DNA of 64,000 nt, taken from Progne subis subis. Lineage: Eukaryota; Chordata; Aves; Passeriformes; Hirundinidae. Position 1 is the first letter of the stretch, and each line of letters begins with the position of its first letter. The DNA lies in the NCBI GenBank assembly GCA_022316685.1, contig JAKJHU010000849.1, positions 1-64,000 on the forward strand, read 5' to 3'. A program made the translations under genes and the position numbers. The notes beneath the pieces were generated by a model. It was not told the origin of the DNA, did no database searches, and was given only the letters and a program-made list of their open reading frames with translations. Positions 24,164 to 38,341 of the stretch are shown one piece after another.

Positions 24164-24420
24164 CTCCGTCGGCACCAATCCAGCGCCTCTATTGACAGCC
24201 ACAGCTTCCTCCACCACACCGGAAGTAAACCCCACGCTTCCGACTCGCGGCCAAGAGAAGGCGGAGTTCGCGTCATGGTGGCCAACACCCCGCCCCCAAC
24301 AGCCGCATTAACGCCCGGCGGTGGCCGCGAGCCACCGTGTTCGGGCCGCAGCACCCATCAGGCGCCCCGAACGGGCCAGGACAGTGGGGCAAGGAAAGTG
24401 AACGCCTGCGCGTGCTCCAA
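24164..24420 (-). promoter_or_regulatory. C18orf32 promoter and first, non-coding exon
   Basis: GC- and CpG-rich stretch about 330 bases after the RPL17 polyadenylation signal. A strong splice donor (GGAG/GTGAGT) ends the likely exon 1 at 24164; transcription would start near 24200-24240. The acceptor would be at 22379. Confidence 0.6.
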
Positions 24421-24585
24421 ATTATCTCACTTTATATATGAATAATAGCAGTAACTCAACGGCATCCCCAGCGTTGCAACAACAAGCATCCTGACTACTG
24501 TCCTCACTGCCTGTGGCTGGCCCACAGCAACACCCTGCTGAAGCCAAAGGAGAGAAACATACACGATAAATCTAAACTTTCTCAT

Positions 24586-24591
24586 TTTATT
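24586..24591 (-). terminator. RPL17 polyadenylation signal
   Basis: AATAAA on the minus strand 24 bases after the RPL17 stop codon, a short 3' UTR as usual for ribosomal protein genes. Confidence 0.8.
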
Positions 24592-24614
24592 TATGTACAT
24601 CTGTCAGAGCAGAT

Positions 24615-28274
<3,660 letters not shown>

Positions 28275-28380
28275 TTATGGATCTCAGCTGTAAAAAAAGC
28301 ATTTTAAAACCCTGTATTAAAGCTTCTAACACTGATAAGCAGAACCTAGATTCTTCACTTTACTGCCGATAACTACAGGA

Positions 28381-28452
28381 GCTGCTCAGAAATTACACGG
28401 TTTCACAATTAAATCCAAAGGTGTCCTAAGAAAGTTATCACCACTGCCATAG
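28381..28452 (-). ncRNA. SNORD58: C/D box snoRNA, SNORD58 type, in RPL17 intron 1
   Basis: C box GTGATAA, guide core CTTAGGACACCTTTGGATT, and D box CTGA followed by GCAGC. It lies in the first intron, before the start-codon exon. Confidence 0.88.
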
Positions 28453-28675
28453 CCTCTCCCTAGGGCCTGTTTCCACCTCACGCCAGCCAGCTACCCCCAA
28501 GCTCACCATCTCCAACCCCTACCCGTCTTCCCCCGCGCCAGCCCTGCAAATACCAAGGGGTAAATACATTGAGGCGGACTGAGACCTCAAGCCCTCGTCC
28601 CCTCATCGCCTCTCCAGGGCGCCGAGCAGGATGGGGGCGGATTGAGACGGCTCAATAACAGCCGTAAGTCCTCAC

Positions 28676-28780
28676 CTCCAGACAGCGGCAGGGAAAAGGA
28701 AATGTAGGAGGTGTCGGGAGCATCTAGAGCCGTCCGCTCTCGCGAGAGTTCTGACGAAATTTCGGCCAGGGAGCGTCGCG
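28676..28780 (-). promoter_or_regulatory. RPL17 promoter and first exon with TOP-like start
   Basis: The minus strand shows a pyrimidine-rich stretch (TTTCCTTTTCCCTGCCGC) just before a donor at 28676/28675 (GGAG/GTGAGG). This fits the 5'-terminal oligopyrimidine start of ribosomal protein mRNAs, with a GC-rich upstream region and no TATA box. Confidence 0.75.
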
Positions 28781-29368
28781 GTGGTGCTGCGCTGTGCCGC
28801 GCAGAGTGAAGGGAGTCGGTGAGACCGTCGGTAAAGGCGCGGCGACGGGAGGGGTGAGGGACCGGTCAGGATAGCGCATACCCATGTGCGAGCTTTGCGG
28901 TGTGGAAGTAAAACGTGCGTGTGCATCAGCCAGAATCCCTCGTGTCTGTGCGCAGTTCACACGGTCTGTTTACTCTCAGCTCAAGGTCATTGTTTACAGA
29001 CCAGAAATCAGCCGAAACCAGATTCAGGAGCAAGGCCAAGGGCTGCAGCTAGATGGCAGCTCAGGATGAGAATAGAGAAGCACATCGTTTAACATGTATC
29101 CAGGAGACGAGACCGAAGAGATTCATGTTTATAAATCAAAACTAGTATTTATTGCACCATTATAAAAAAAATTAAAATGAATTCTTAAAGTAAAAAGTTT
29201 TGGTCTTTTTTCCATTTTAGGCAGCATTTGCAGCTAGAACTGCCTGGAAAATGTGACAAAGCAGGGATTCAATAAAACAAAAACTTTTCCTGAAAGTGGA
29301 ACCCAGCTCCAGCAAAATGCTCATAAAGAAGTTTGGCAGAGTGGTAAGAAAAAGAAATTACTTCCCGA
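28781..29368. other. Intergenic sequence upstream of RPL17
   Basis: GC-rich near the promoter, then AT-rich. No gene or recognised repeat up to the LTR at 29369. Confidence 0.5.
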
Positions 29369-29920
29369 TGTGAAAAACGCCAATCACTTGTTTTAAAATT
29401 TTGAAAGTTTAATAGTAAATAAGATGGTTATAAAAATAGAATTAGAGTTTAAAAATTGAACAATTAGCGTTAGGACAATACGAGACAATAAAAACGAAGT
29501 TACAGACGTCTGGGTGCCTCCCCGAGCAAAAAGCTCCAAAGAAAGGACGCTTGTTAACAAAGGATTATCTCTTAAAAGCAATAGCCTGTTGAATATTCAT
29601 ACATTTCATACATGATGCATAAATTCCATTCAAACAAAGAATTCTCTCTGGTTAATATCACTTTTTCCTTTAATCTCTATGGCATCTTCAGGGCTGAGTG
29701 AGACAGGAGAAATTGGTCTCTTCTGATAAGGAAGTAGTAAATTCTTTTTTTTCTCTGAAAGATTTACGTTTTCCTGTGGTTGGTATATAAAAAAATACAT
29801 TTTAACTACAAAACTACATTTACCATACTATCAAACTATTAATACAACATTAACAATTAATACAACATAATACATATAGTAAATATCTTGCGTAGAGCCA
29901 TATAATATGCACTTTTCACA
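29369..29920 (-). mobile_element. 3' LTR of G1 (552 bp)
   Basis: Begins TGTGAAAAGTGC at 29920 right after the polypurine tract AAAGAAAGAGGGAGGAT (29921-29938) and ends GTTTTTCACA at 29369. The related LTR at 49185-49781 has the same ends. Confidence 0.8.
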
Positions 29921-29964
29921 ATCCTCCCTCTTTCTTTTTATAATTAATTTGGCTCGAGCAATAT

Positions 29965-30552
29965 TCATTGTTTTCTAGCCTTCATTATTTGCTCATTTTT
30001 TTCACAAATCAATCTCGCTTCTTTGAAGGGGTCTTCTATATTATTTTGTTTCTTTAACACCATCATCCCTTGTGGTGTTGTTGTTGTAGGCAACTTTTGG
30101 TCAATGTTCACTAATTGCATGCCTTGTACCACACTGGCAATGAGCTGAATGAAACAGGGGATCAAACAAGGAAGAAATATTAGACCAGCTGTAGTGCATA
30201 AAAGGAAGAAGTCTAACTTTTTCCACCATTCTACTCCCAACACGTTATCCCACCCGCTAGTATTTAGCATTGATTCCCACTTTTGAACTGGTACGTGGGC
30301 GATTTTTCTGATATCATTGACTATGTCCAGGATGGCATCTCCATTGTCATCTATTTTTAAACAACAATCTGATGTATTGAACTTTCCACAAACACCCCCT
30401 TCTTCAGCTAATAGATAGTCTAAAGCCAACCTATTCTGATACACGGCTGCTCTTGTTTGGGTTTGTTGCCTCGATATTAATTCCATTGCCCGACCAGTTT
30501 TGTTCGTTATTATCTCTACAGCGGCTTGAAGTCTTATAATATGATTTAGCAT
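29965..30552 (-). pseudogene. G1 env, transmembrane subunit
   Basis: 195 open codons. An N-terminal heptad region (LQAAVEIITNKTGRAMELI), an immunosuppressive-domain-like stretch and a CX7CC motif containing an N-T-S sequon are followed by a hydrophobic anchor (FFLLCTTAGLIFLPCLIPCF) and a cytoplasmic tail. The upstream junction with SU has a basic RNKR cleavage-like site but no clear hydrophobic fusion peptide after it. The frame extends upstream without ATG. Env as a whole is broken by a stop near 30790. Confidence 0.8.
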
Positions 30553-30786
30553 ATAAACTGGGGTTCGATATCCCCAACTCCCATCTTGTGCCCAGGTGGC
30601 TGGCCCATATGTTTCCAGTATGCCTTCAGGGGGCCATTCCTCATCTCCCCATTTTTGGAATCCTCTAATTAATTCTCTTTTGTTTCTCTTTAGATCCTCA
30701 TAAACTGGTATCCCTAATTGATCCCCATCAGGTCCTGGTAAAAGAAAAAATCCTGGCTGTATAATTCCCAGAGTGCAGCTCCCTTT

Positions 30787-31824
30787 CTACTGGGAGGGGA
30801 GTTTTGGGTATGCTCTTTTTCCACATATCCAAAATAAGCCATCCGGAGCTTTCCAATTGTCAAATTTTTGTTGATCTATATTCTCCCAAAATTTGGAAAT
30901 TTCTGGGATGCCATAGTAAGGATTTTTACTTGTATCATTACACTGAAAAAGTTTTGTTTTGTTATCATACTTACAATTCACTTTTTTTTGCTTTTTCTCG
31001 GGTCCAATACACGTTTGGTGCTTCTGGGACCCACCATACAGAAGTTCCATTCCTAACCTTATATCTTTTACAGGGTGTTTTTCCTACTTCATGAATGAAC
31101 CTTTTCCCAGTGCACCAGAGACATTCTTCCCCTATCACTGTTGAGCTTAAAATCCACCCTTCTGGTCTGTTTTCTCCACTTGTACTTGCTTGGTTCCACT
31201 TAAGGAGCTCAATTGGGCCTAAGCTGCTGCCTTTCTATGGCCATTCTTCTGACATCAAAGCCCCTCCACAGACCCAACAACTGGTTATGTTAAGTTCCTT
31301 ACTTATTCTTTCCCCCAATTCTACAAACTGATTTTTACCCATCCTTGAGATATCTATTTTCCTAATTGCTGTTCAAGTTTTGTATACAAATCATCGATTG
31401 AGATTGGCACAGGTTTAGGTGGTTGTACTGACTTATCCTTTTTGTTTGTTAACTGCTCTTTTACTAAATCTTGTGCTTTTTGCCCAGTAATATAGGTAAA
31501 ACAAATCCGTCTCTCCTCTTTTGGGCATTGACTTCCCATCCTGCTACCACTTGTTCCTAAGTTCTCTGCAATCCAGTACTTCTTCCCTTTATGTATGCAA
31601 TTGCCTAATTTGGATGGGTTATAACAGTGACTGTTGACAGGAGTGTGAGAAATGAAAAAAGAACCTCGGTGTCTTTCCATGTACAGCTTTTGGTAACATC
31701 TGTAGCATGGCCTTGTTGATATCCCAAAAGGGAGAAGACAAAAATTGAGTGACAGAAAAAGGAGTAACAGAGGTCCAGTATGGCTTATACTCCCACCTCC
31801 CATGCCTATGGGGTTGCAACCCAC
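30787..31824 (-). pseudogene. G1 env, surface subunit
   Basis: Opens at 31824 with a signal peptide (LLLLFLSLNFCLLPFG near residues 19-34) and a cysteine-rich N-terminal domain, stopping at 31354. A second open part (31050-30787) has the GLFWICGKRAYPKLP motif common before SU's C-terminus in gamma-type Envs. The parts are separated by stops, so no complete SU is encoded. Confidence 0.75.
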
Positions 31825-31892
31825 AGCAGGTGTATTTGATCTTCTTGGTGGCGAATACAGAGGCCAATCTGGTCTTGCCCTCTATTTCCTTG

Positions 31893-32459
31893 TCACTTCC
31901 TCTTAGCTAATTTCCAGACAAATAGTTTTTGACACTCCTTGACTGTCGTTTCCCACTGCTCTTCCGGTATTTCCCATTCAACAGGCACTAATAATTCCCA
32001 TCCACAAAACAAAGTTATTATTTCAGTTTCTTTGAATTCTACTTGGATAGGAGATCGATTTGGCCCTTGACACTTCCTGCAACGAGAGCGTCGCTTGTGT
32101 GAACTACAATACAAATTCTTCCCACAATTTAAACATTTACATTTAACCCAGCTAGCATGTCTGGTATTTGGGTGGATCAAACAGGGTATTTGGTCTGGCA
32201 CTGGTGGAAGTTGCAACTCCTCTTCCTCCTTCTATAAATCACAGGCTAAGGCGTGAATACAAGAGTTCTCTGCCCGAAACAGTCCTGATCCTCCTGTTTG
32301 GAGTGGAAGTATTCCTCCCCAAGGAGGGTATCTGAGGCGTCTCAAAGCTTGTCCAAGCGGTACTTGAAACCACTGATATAAGCTTGGCCTTATCTCCCAA
32401 TTAGGTGTGATCCTGGGTATGTTTCTGGGACCATTTGGGTCTTCCCAGTTCATTACCAC
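31893..32459 (-). pseudogene. Unfamiliar cysteine-rich frame between pol and env
   Basis: A frame of about 188 codons from ATG 32459 to the stop at 31893, interrupted by one TAG at 32234-32232. N-terminal half: WFQVP, YPPWG and PLQTGGSGLFR. C-terminal half: ten Cys/His residues in CLIHP..H..CKCLNCG..YCSSH..RSRCRKC, then a Trp/Glu-rich end (CGWELLVPVEWEIPEE) and a basic tail. It starts 53 bases after the pol stop and ends 69 bases before env. A second copy with the same layout is at 47634, where a Tyr replaces the TAG. I know no standard gammaretroviral gene here; a zinc-binding accessory protein is inferred. Confidence 0.6.
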
Positions 32460-32511
32460 CCAGTCCCCGTTTAAGAGTCAATTTTGTATCACCCGGTTCA
32501 GATGCAATTGT

Positions 32512-33618
32512 TCACTCCTTAGGTTCTTCCACAGGTCCTTTGATTCTGCTGGCGTGGATCCACCCTCGTTCCTTGGTCCGGATCGCAGCCTCGGTCGTCA
32601 GCAATACCTGAAAAGGACCTTCCCATTGAGGAGTTAAAGATTGTTCTTTCCAGGTTTTTACTAGCACCCATTCCCCTGGATGAATATTATGGATGTTCAA
32701 GTCTAAAGATGTGGTTTGAGGGATTATTCCTTTCAACCATAAGTTTTCAAGAGTTTTTGCAATGGTGTTAACGTATCTTTTAACACTCATTTCCCCTACT
32801 TCATAGGTAGCATTTTCATGTTGGGTGGTTAAAAAGGGTAACCCAAACATCATTTCATAGGGTGACACTCCCAGGTCTGACCTGGGTTGTGTTCGGATCC
32901 TCAGTAAGGCCAAAGGTAGGCATTGTACCCATGACATTTGGGTTTCAACTATTAATTTGGTCAAAGTTCTCTTTAAAGTCTGGTTCATCCTTTCTACATG
33001 ACCAGAACTCTGTGGATGCCATGGGGTATGCAGCTCCCATTTTATCCCTAAAGATTGAATTATTTGTTGTGACACTTCTGATGTAAAATGTGTTCCTCTG
33101 TCTGAGTCTATTCTATCAACCATTCCGTATCTGGGAATAATCTGTTCTAAAAGGGTCTTACTTACCATGTTGGCTGAGGCCTTGGTAGTGGGAACTGCTT
33201 CTACCCAATGCATTAGATGGTCTGTTATTACTAATAAATACTTCCATCTTTGTACTTGAGGAAGTTCAGTAAAATCTACTTGGATACTTTGAAATGGTCG
33301 AAGAGCTAACTCACGACCTCCTGATGTTGTTTTTCTCATCACCTTTTTGTTTATCCTTTGGCAAGTTATACATTTTTCAGTTACTTGCTTTGCTACTCCA
33401 AAAATCCCAATGCATCCATAGTTCCTTAAAAAATGACCACACAAGGCCTGAGTACCCCAGTGGGTTTTCTGATGCATATCTTCTAATATTTTTCTAGCTA
33501 GTATTTTATTAAGTAATTGTCTTCCATCAGGAAGTTTCCATTTCCCTGATTCAGCCTGTTCTCCTCCTATCTTGTTTAATTCTTTCTTCTCTGCTTCACT
33601 AAACTTTGGGATTTCCAA
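32512..33618 (-). CDS. G1 integrase (C-terminal Pol)
   Basis: 368 open codons. The N-terminal zinc finger ends KCITCQRIN, and the catalytic triad is visible as VDFTELP, SDRGTHF and SSGHVERMN (D, D, E). The gamma-type C-terminal domain (GEWVLVKTW, WEGPFQVLL, WIHASRIKGP) is complete. It would insert viral DNA into host chromosomes. No stop or frameshift inside, but RT and RNase H upstream are broken. Confidence 0.85.
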   Translation of the reverse strand: MEIPKFSEAEKKELNKIGGEQAESGKWKLPDGRQLLNKILARKILEDMHQKTHWGTQALCGHFLRNYGCIGIFGVAKQVTEKCITCQRINKKVMRKTTSGGRELALRPFQSIQVDFTELPQVQRWKYLLVITDHLMHWVEAVPTTKASANMVSKTLLEQIIPRYGMVDRIDSDRGTHFTSEVSQQIIQSLGIKWELHTPWHPQSSGHVERMNQTLKRTLTKLIVETQMSWVQCLPLALLRIRTQPRSDLGVSPYEMMFGLPFLTTQHENATYEVGEMSVKRYVNTIAKTLENLWLKGIIPQTTSLDLNIHNIHPGEWVLVKTWKEQSLTPQWEGPFQVLLTTEAAIRTKERGWIHASRIKGPVEEPKE

Positions 33619-33636
33619 TTTTTCCTCATTTGGAGT

Positions 33637-34358
33637 TTATATTAACATGACTCTTTCAGCTCCATTTTCTGCTGCATCCTTAGCTTCCTGATCTGCTAAA
33701 TTATTTCCTCTTATTTCTGGGGTCACTCCTCTTTGGTGTCCCTTAATGTGTACTATAGCTATTTCTTCAGGTAGTTTTAATGCCTCTAAAATCTCTAAAA
33801 TGAGTCCCTCATGTACTAATCCTTTTCCTCTTGAGTTAAGTAGTCCTCTTTCTTCCCAAATTTTTCCAAAAGTATGTACTACTCCAAAAGCATACCTTGA
33901 ATCAGTATATATAGTTCCTTTCTTGTGTGCTAAATATTCCAGTGCCTTTTTTAGAGCATATAATTCACAAGTTTGAGCTGACCAGTTTGAAGGTAATTTT
34001 CCTTTTTCAATAGTTTGCATGTTTTTTTTCCATCAACTACTGCATACCCTGACATTCTTTTTCCTTGTAGACATCTGGAGGAACTATCCACATAGATTAT
34101 TTCCCCTTCTGAAAGGGCTTGTTCTTCAAGATCCCCCCGAACTTTTGTTTGGTATTGGATAATTTCTAAACAATTATGTATTAGGTTATCTGCTGGTTCT
34201 CCATATAAGAATTGAGTTGGATTTAAACTCCTGTTTACTTCTAATGTCAGATCATCACTGTCTATCAAGATTGCTTCATATTTTAACATTCTAGAGTCTG
34301 TCAACCATTTCTCAGCTTTCTGATTTAACACATTTCGAACCGCATGAGGTGTGCACAC
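33637..34358 (-). pseudogene. G1 RNase H and RT connection
   Basis: Two open parts, 34358-33951 and 34020-33637, in different frames. The first has the YVDSSS metal-binding start, the second TDSRYAFGVVH and the GHQRGVTPE...NLADQEA end. A frameshift in an A/T-run near 34020 separates them. Confidence 0.78.
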
Positions 34359-34439
34359 AGTTAGTTTACCTCCAAAAGTAAGTTTACGACTTTCTTCTAC
34401 CAGGATTGCAGTAGCGGCTATAGCTTGAATACATACTGG

Positions 34440-35450
34440 TCAGCTATGGTTCACTGGGTCTAACATCTTTGATAAATAAGCTACTGGTCTCTTTACTCCT
34501 CCCCACTCCTGGACCAGAACTGCATGAGCTACCCCCTTTTCTACATTCACATACAGATGAAAGGGTTTTTCTAGTGAAGGTAAGCTTAAAGCTGATATTG
34601 AGGCCAGTTTTAACTTCAATTTTTCGAATTTATCATCATCTTCCTTGGTCCATTTTATATTATCTCTTTCTGTCAATTTCTCATACAAAAATTTTACTGC
34701 CTGTGTGTACCCCTCAATCCATAATCTACAATATCCCAATAATCCGAGTAGTTTTCTGATTTCCCTCTTTGAAGAGGGAGGTGGAAGGGATAAAATTCCT
34801 GCAATTCTCTCTGGACTGAGCCTTCAACTACCCTTACTTATCAAGTGTCCAAGATATTTTACCTCTGGTTCTACAAATTGCAGCTTCCCTTTTGATACCC
34901 TTAATCCTTTTTCTCCAAGAAAATTTAAAAGTTTTATTGTAGCTTCTCTAACTTCAACTTCATCTTTCCCAGATAGTTGAAGATCATCTACATATTGGAT
35001 AATTTGTATTCTAGGAGGAGTGGAGAAGGCTTGCAGTATTTTTTCTAAAGCTTGCCCAAATAAGTTTGGAGACTCCGTGAACCCCTGCGGTAATTTCGTC
35101 CATCTTAATTGCTGCTTTCTTCCAGTTTTTGGATCCTCCCATTCAAAGGCAAAAATATCTCAGCTCTCCTCGGCCAGTGGACAGGCCCAAAAAGCATCTT
35201 TAAGATCCACTACACTAAACCACTCATGCTGGGGTGGAACTTTACTTAGAAGTGTATAGGGATTTGGGTACCACTGGGTAACGAGACCGAGTTCTTTTGT
35301 TAACCTCCCTTAAATCTTGTACTAGTCTATAACTCCCATCAGGCTTCTTTACTGGGAGAATAGGGGTATTATGGGGAGACATGCAAGGTTCTAGTGTCCC
35401 GTCCTTTATTAGTCCTTCTATTACTGGCTTCAAACCTTCTCATCCTTCTA
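34440..35450 (-). pseudogene. G1 reverse transcriptase
   Basis: The N-terminal fingers ([20 protein letters not shown], 35433-35242) and the palm with YVDD at about 34995-34984 are recognisable on the minus strand, with several stops and shifts between. The thumb/connection reads on to 34440. Confidence 0.75.
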
Positions 35451-35637
35451 AAGATATGGGGTATTGACATACACGTATGGGACAATCTTCTCTCTCTATT
35501 GTAACCCTTATAGGGTCAATATTTAATCCTCCCCTATTTCCTTCTCCAGCCAAAACTTCCTTGTTAATTTTTTCTTCATCCTCTTGTGTTGTGTTCCTCT
35601 GAGGAATGGTTTTCCCCCTCAGAGTCCCCCTGAAACC

Positions 35638-35936
35638 TGTGCTATGTAGTTTAACCCTTTTTCCCTATCATACCTACTCCTGACCCTATTGGCTCAGGGC
35701 CAATATCTTTCCTTGGCCCAAAACTAGATATACCCCTGTTTCTTCCTGGTTCTCTCTCTCTCTCCTCGGCCTCCTGGAACATCACATCGAGAATAAAGCT
35801 TGGACGGAAGCTGGGGGTGAGAGCCACTCTTTTGAAATCTCTATTCTGTCTCTCTGAAATATATTTCCCTAAAACCCCTGAATAACTGAGCTAGCGAGAG
35901 CCGGGGGGGTGGCTAGAGGGAAGTATAGTTTCAGTT
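35638..35936 (+). mobile_element. 5' LTR of K2 (~300 bp) and primer site
   Basis: Contains GAATAAAGC near 35792 and ends TTTCAGT before TGGCCCCCAACGTCGG (35938), a diverged tRNA-Lys-type primer site. The left end is approximate. Confidence 0.6.
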
Positions 35937-36530
35937 GGCCCCCAACGTCGGTTTGTTATGAAATATTAATAAGCCCACGCATGAAGCGGGACTCCCTATT
36001 TACAGGGTTAATAAAGCTCTTTGGGAGGTGCAACTACCTGGCCACTATCGGCTGCTTTCGAGCAGCTCGGGGTGCCAGGACAGGGTCGGGAGTTCGCTTT
36101 TACTACAAAAGTGAGTCGACCTTTAGACAGAAAACCCTGACGTAGCAGCACGTGCCCCAGGGTCCACTAGAAGATCCCTATAGTTTAACAGTGGAGGGCT
36201 TTAGGACCCTGCGCTGCAGTGTGTTGCGTAACGCGGTTAGAGATTTTTTTTTCTCTACGGAACAGCTGGAGTTCCGTGTACCGGGGAAAACCGCGCGTTT
36301 TTGGGGTGGGCTAGCTACGGGAGGGTCCCGGGACAGAAGCCGGCACCGGGACACCCCCCTGCCCGTGTCCCCGCAGTCGGGAGAAGCGGCCGGAGACGGC
36401 GGCCCCGAGCCGCGGCCAGCCCGCCTTGCCTCTGATACCTCGGGAGCGAGCGGGACGCGGCGGCGTCTTTGGTTTTTCACGTCAGAGGTTAAGATTTTTC
36501 GAACAGTTTGCCTTTTAAAACATCAGAAAC

Positions 36531-37529
36531 ATGGGCATACGTTTATCGAGAAATCAAAAGAGTGCCTTTAAACAACTTAGAAACATTTCAACAGATCTAA
36601 AATTTCCTGATAAGCTCTTAATCAAATTTATTTCCTGGCTGTCAGCTGAGATTCCAGACAGTACTTTACAAGATATAAATTCGGTTTCATTTTGGGATGA
36701 TGTGGGAAAATTAATAACATTAAAAGTTGAAAATGGGGAAAACAAAATTTCTTTATTTATTCCAATATTCTTACAAGTACGCAAGAAGCTGTTAGAAGCA
36801 GAAAACAGCAGACAGCCATGCTCTCAGCAATTCCCTGTTCCCGAGAAGCAGGGATTCCCTGATTCCATACTGGATTCTGCTCCTCAAACTCACCCATCGT
36901 CCTTATACCCTCCTCTCCCACCTGTTTTCCCTCAGCAAGATGCACTTTTTTCCTCTCGGGGCTCTGGCCACGTGGATGAGACCCTGGGGGGCTCGCACCA
37001 TGCGGTCAGCCCTGATGGCAGACGCCATTGCATTCCTCCTCCCCACTATCCCTTCCCCCCAATTCCCGCCCCGACCCCATCTCTCTCACCCAATCCCCCA
37101 CCCCATCCTTCTCCCCAGTGCCTCCCCCTCCCTCCGAGCGGCCGCGCCAAGGGGGAGCGGGGAGGGTCCCTTGCAATCACCAGTGCCAGCGTGGCTGGAG
37201 CGAAAGATAGTGACGGGCGGCTGCCAGCCCATAGCAGAGGAGGGGTGAGTGGCCCCCCTGCAGCAAAGGCTAAGGAGCAGCCTAGCCTGGGGCCCCGGGG
37301 GAGGAGGGAAGAGCTGCCTGTTGCTGGACCCCAGGGAGGGGGTGGGACAACACCCTCTGGCTGCCTGGGTAATAGAGAAGCAGCAGGATTTTTAGCAACT
37401 CAGAATAATGATCAAGAAAGCATACCATCTGTGGCTCCTATAGTATATGTAGGCAAAAGACATGTGCGCAGAGAGTATCACCCCTTTCCATACCAAGATA
37501 AAAAAGAGCTGTGTAAAATGCAGAAATAA
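36531..37529 (+). CDS. K2 Gag, matrix and proline-rich region
   Basis: Starts MGIRLSRNQ, with the myristoylation Gly2 and basic residues, then a matrix-like domain to about residue 95 and a long proline-rich spacer. A TAA at 37527-37529 interrupts the frame; capsid continues in the same frame downstream, so a single nonsense change broke Gag. Confidence 0.78.
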   Translation: MGIRLSRNQKSAFKQLRNISTDLKFPDKLLIKFISWLSAEIPDSTLQDINSVSFWDDVGKLITLKVENGENKISLFIPIFLQVRKKLLEAENSRQPCSQQFPVPEKQGFPDSILDSAPQTHPSSLYPPLPPVFPQQDALFSSRGSGHVDETLGGSHHAVSPDGRRHCIPPPHYPFPPIPAPTPSLSPNPPPHPSPQCLPLPPSGRAKGERGGSLAITSASVAGAKDSDGRLPAHSRGGVSGPPAAKAKEQPSLGPRGRREELPVAGPQGGGGTTPSGCLGNREAAGFLATQNNDQESIPSVAPIVYVGKRHVRREYHPFPYQDKKELCKMQK

Positions 37530-37559
37530 TTTGGGAGATCCAGTGAAATATTTAAGGGC

Positions 37560-38312
37560 ATGATGAAAGCTACCTTCAGTTCAAATGAGATGGTACCCAG
37601 TGACATTAAAGATTTATTCAGATGCCTATTAACTCCCTCAGAGTATGACCTATGGGAAGGATTATGGAAAAAAGCTTTGAAAACAATATTGCAGGAAATT
37701 CAGCAAACTCCTGATGCTCAGGACAGCGATGACAATGACATCACACATGATCATTTGTGTGGTGAAGGTGATTTATCTAGTGCGAATGAGCAAATTCGGT
37801 TGTTATCCAAGTCAGTTTTAGATAAGATCTGTAATGCTGCAGAAAAGACTTTTTATCAGATTCCATCACCTGAGATAAAGACCAGTTATGTTAACATTAA
37901 ACAATTTTCTTCAGAGAATTTCTTGCAGTTTGTGGATCGTCTGAGAAGTCAAGTGGAAAGACAAGTGCAAGACCCAGTGGCACAGGCAGAATTGATTAAG
38001 GAGATGGCTCAGAGGAATGCTAATGAGACCTGTCGTAGAATCATTCTTAGCCTTCCCCTTGACCCATCGCCTAGTCTCGCACAGATGATAGAAGCCTGTA
38101 CCAGGAGAGCGGAACTTTTCAGTGCACCTGAAAGGAATCCAGGACTGACACACCCAAAGCCTGTGGCAGCTGCAGCACCAGGAGCAAGGAGGCAACCGAT
38201 GTCATCAGACCAGCTGCAGCACATCATCTGCCACCGCTGCAAAAGGCCAGGACACTTCCCCAAGGCCTGCCCGGAAAACCAGAAACGCAAGTCAAAAAAT
38301 CAAAAAAACTGA
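37560..38312 (+). CDS. K2 Gag, capsid and nucleocapsid
   Basis: In the matrix frame. The capsid has a major-homology-type stretch (FLQFVDRLRSQVERQVQDP), followed by NANETCRRIILSLPLDP and one zinc knuckle CHRCKRPGHFPKAC near residues 222-235. Ends KSKNQKN. The basic tail fits RNA binding and genome packaging. Confidence 0.8.
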   Translation: MMKATFSSNEMVPSDIKDLFRCLLTPSEYDLWEGLWKKALKTILQEIQQTPDAQDSDDNDITHDHLCGEGDLSSANEQIRLLSKSVLDKICNAAEKTFYQIPSPEIKTSYVNIKQFSSENFLQFVDRLRSQVERQVQDPVAQAELIKEMAQRNANETCRRIILSLPLDPSPSLAQMIEACTRRAELFSAPERNPGLTHPKPVAAAAPGARRQPMSSDQLQHIICHRCKRPGHFPKACPENQKRKSKNQKN

Positions 38313-38341
38313 ATTCACAGCGCGGCCCAGATTTTATCTCC

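Larger units (their letters stand above)
29369..35637 (-). mobile_element. Class I (gamma-like) ERV G1, 5' part missing
   Basis: Minus-strand order is RT (YVDD), RNase H, integrase with a gamma-type C-terminal domain, an unfamiliar cysteine-rich frame, env, polypurine tract, 3' LTR. Gag, most of protease and the 5' LTR are lost where the ERVK-like provirus K2 begins (35638). Related fragments lie at 47634-51300 and 54880-55485. Confidence 0.87.

Noticed and set aside
24003..24311. Plus-strand open frame in the C18orf32 promoter
   Set aside because: GC-rich sequence open by chance, no recognisable protein, and it lies over the minus-strand promoter and exon 1.
28884..29092. Short plus-strand frames upstream of RPL17
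   Set aside because: No recognisable protein and no splice or promoter pattern on that strand.
29965..30552. Syncytin-like domesticated env
   Set aside because: SU is split by stops and no full Env frame exists; only the TM part is open.
32512..33618. Open integrase frame as a domesticated gene
   Set aside because: Catalytic residues and neighbours are ordinary for an ERV and RT/RNase H beside it are broken; openness over 368 codons alone is weak evidence.
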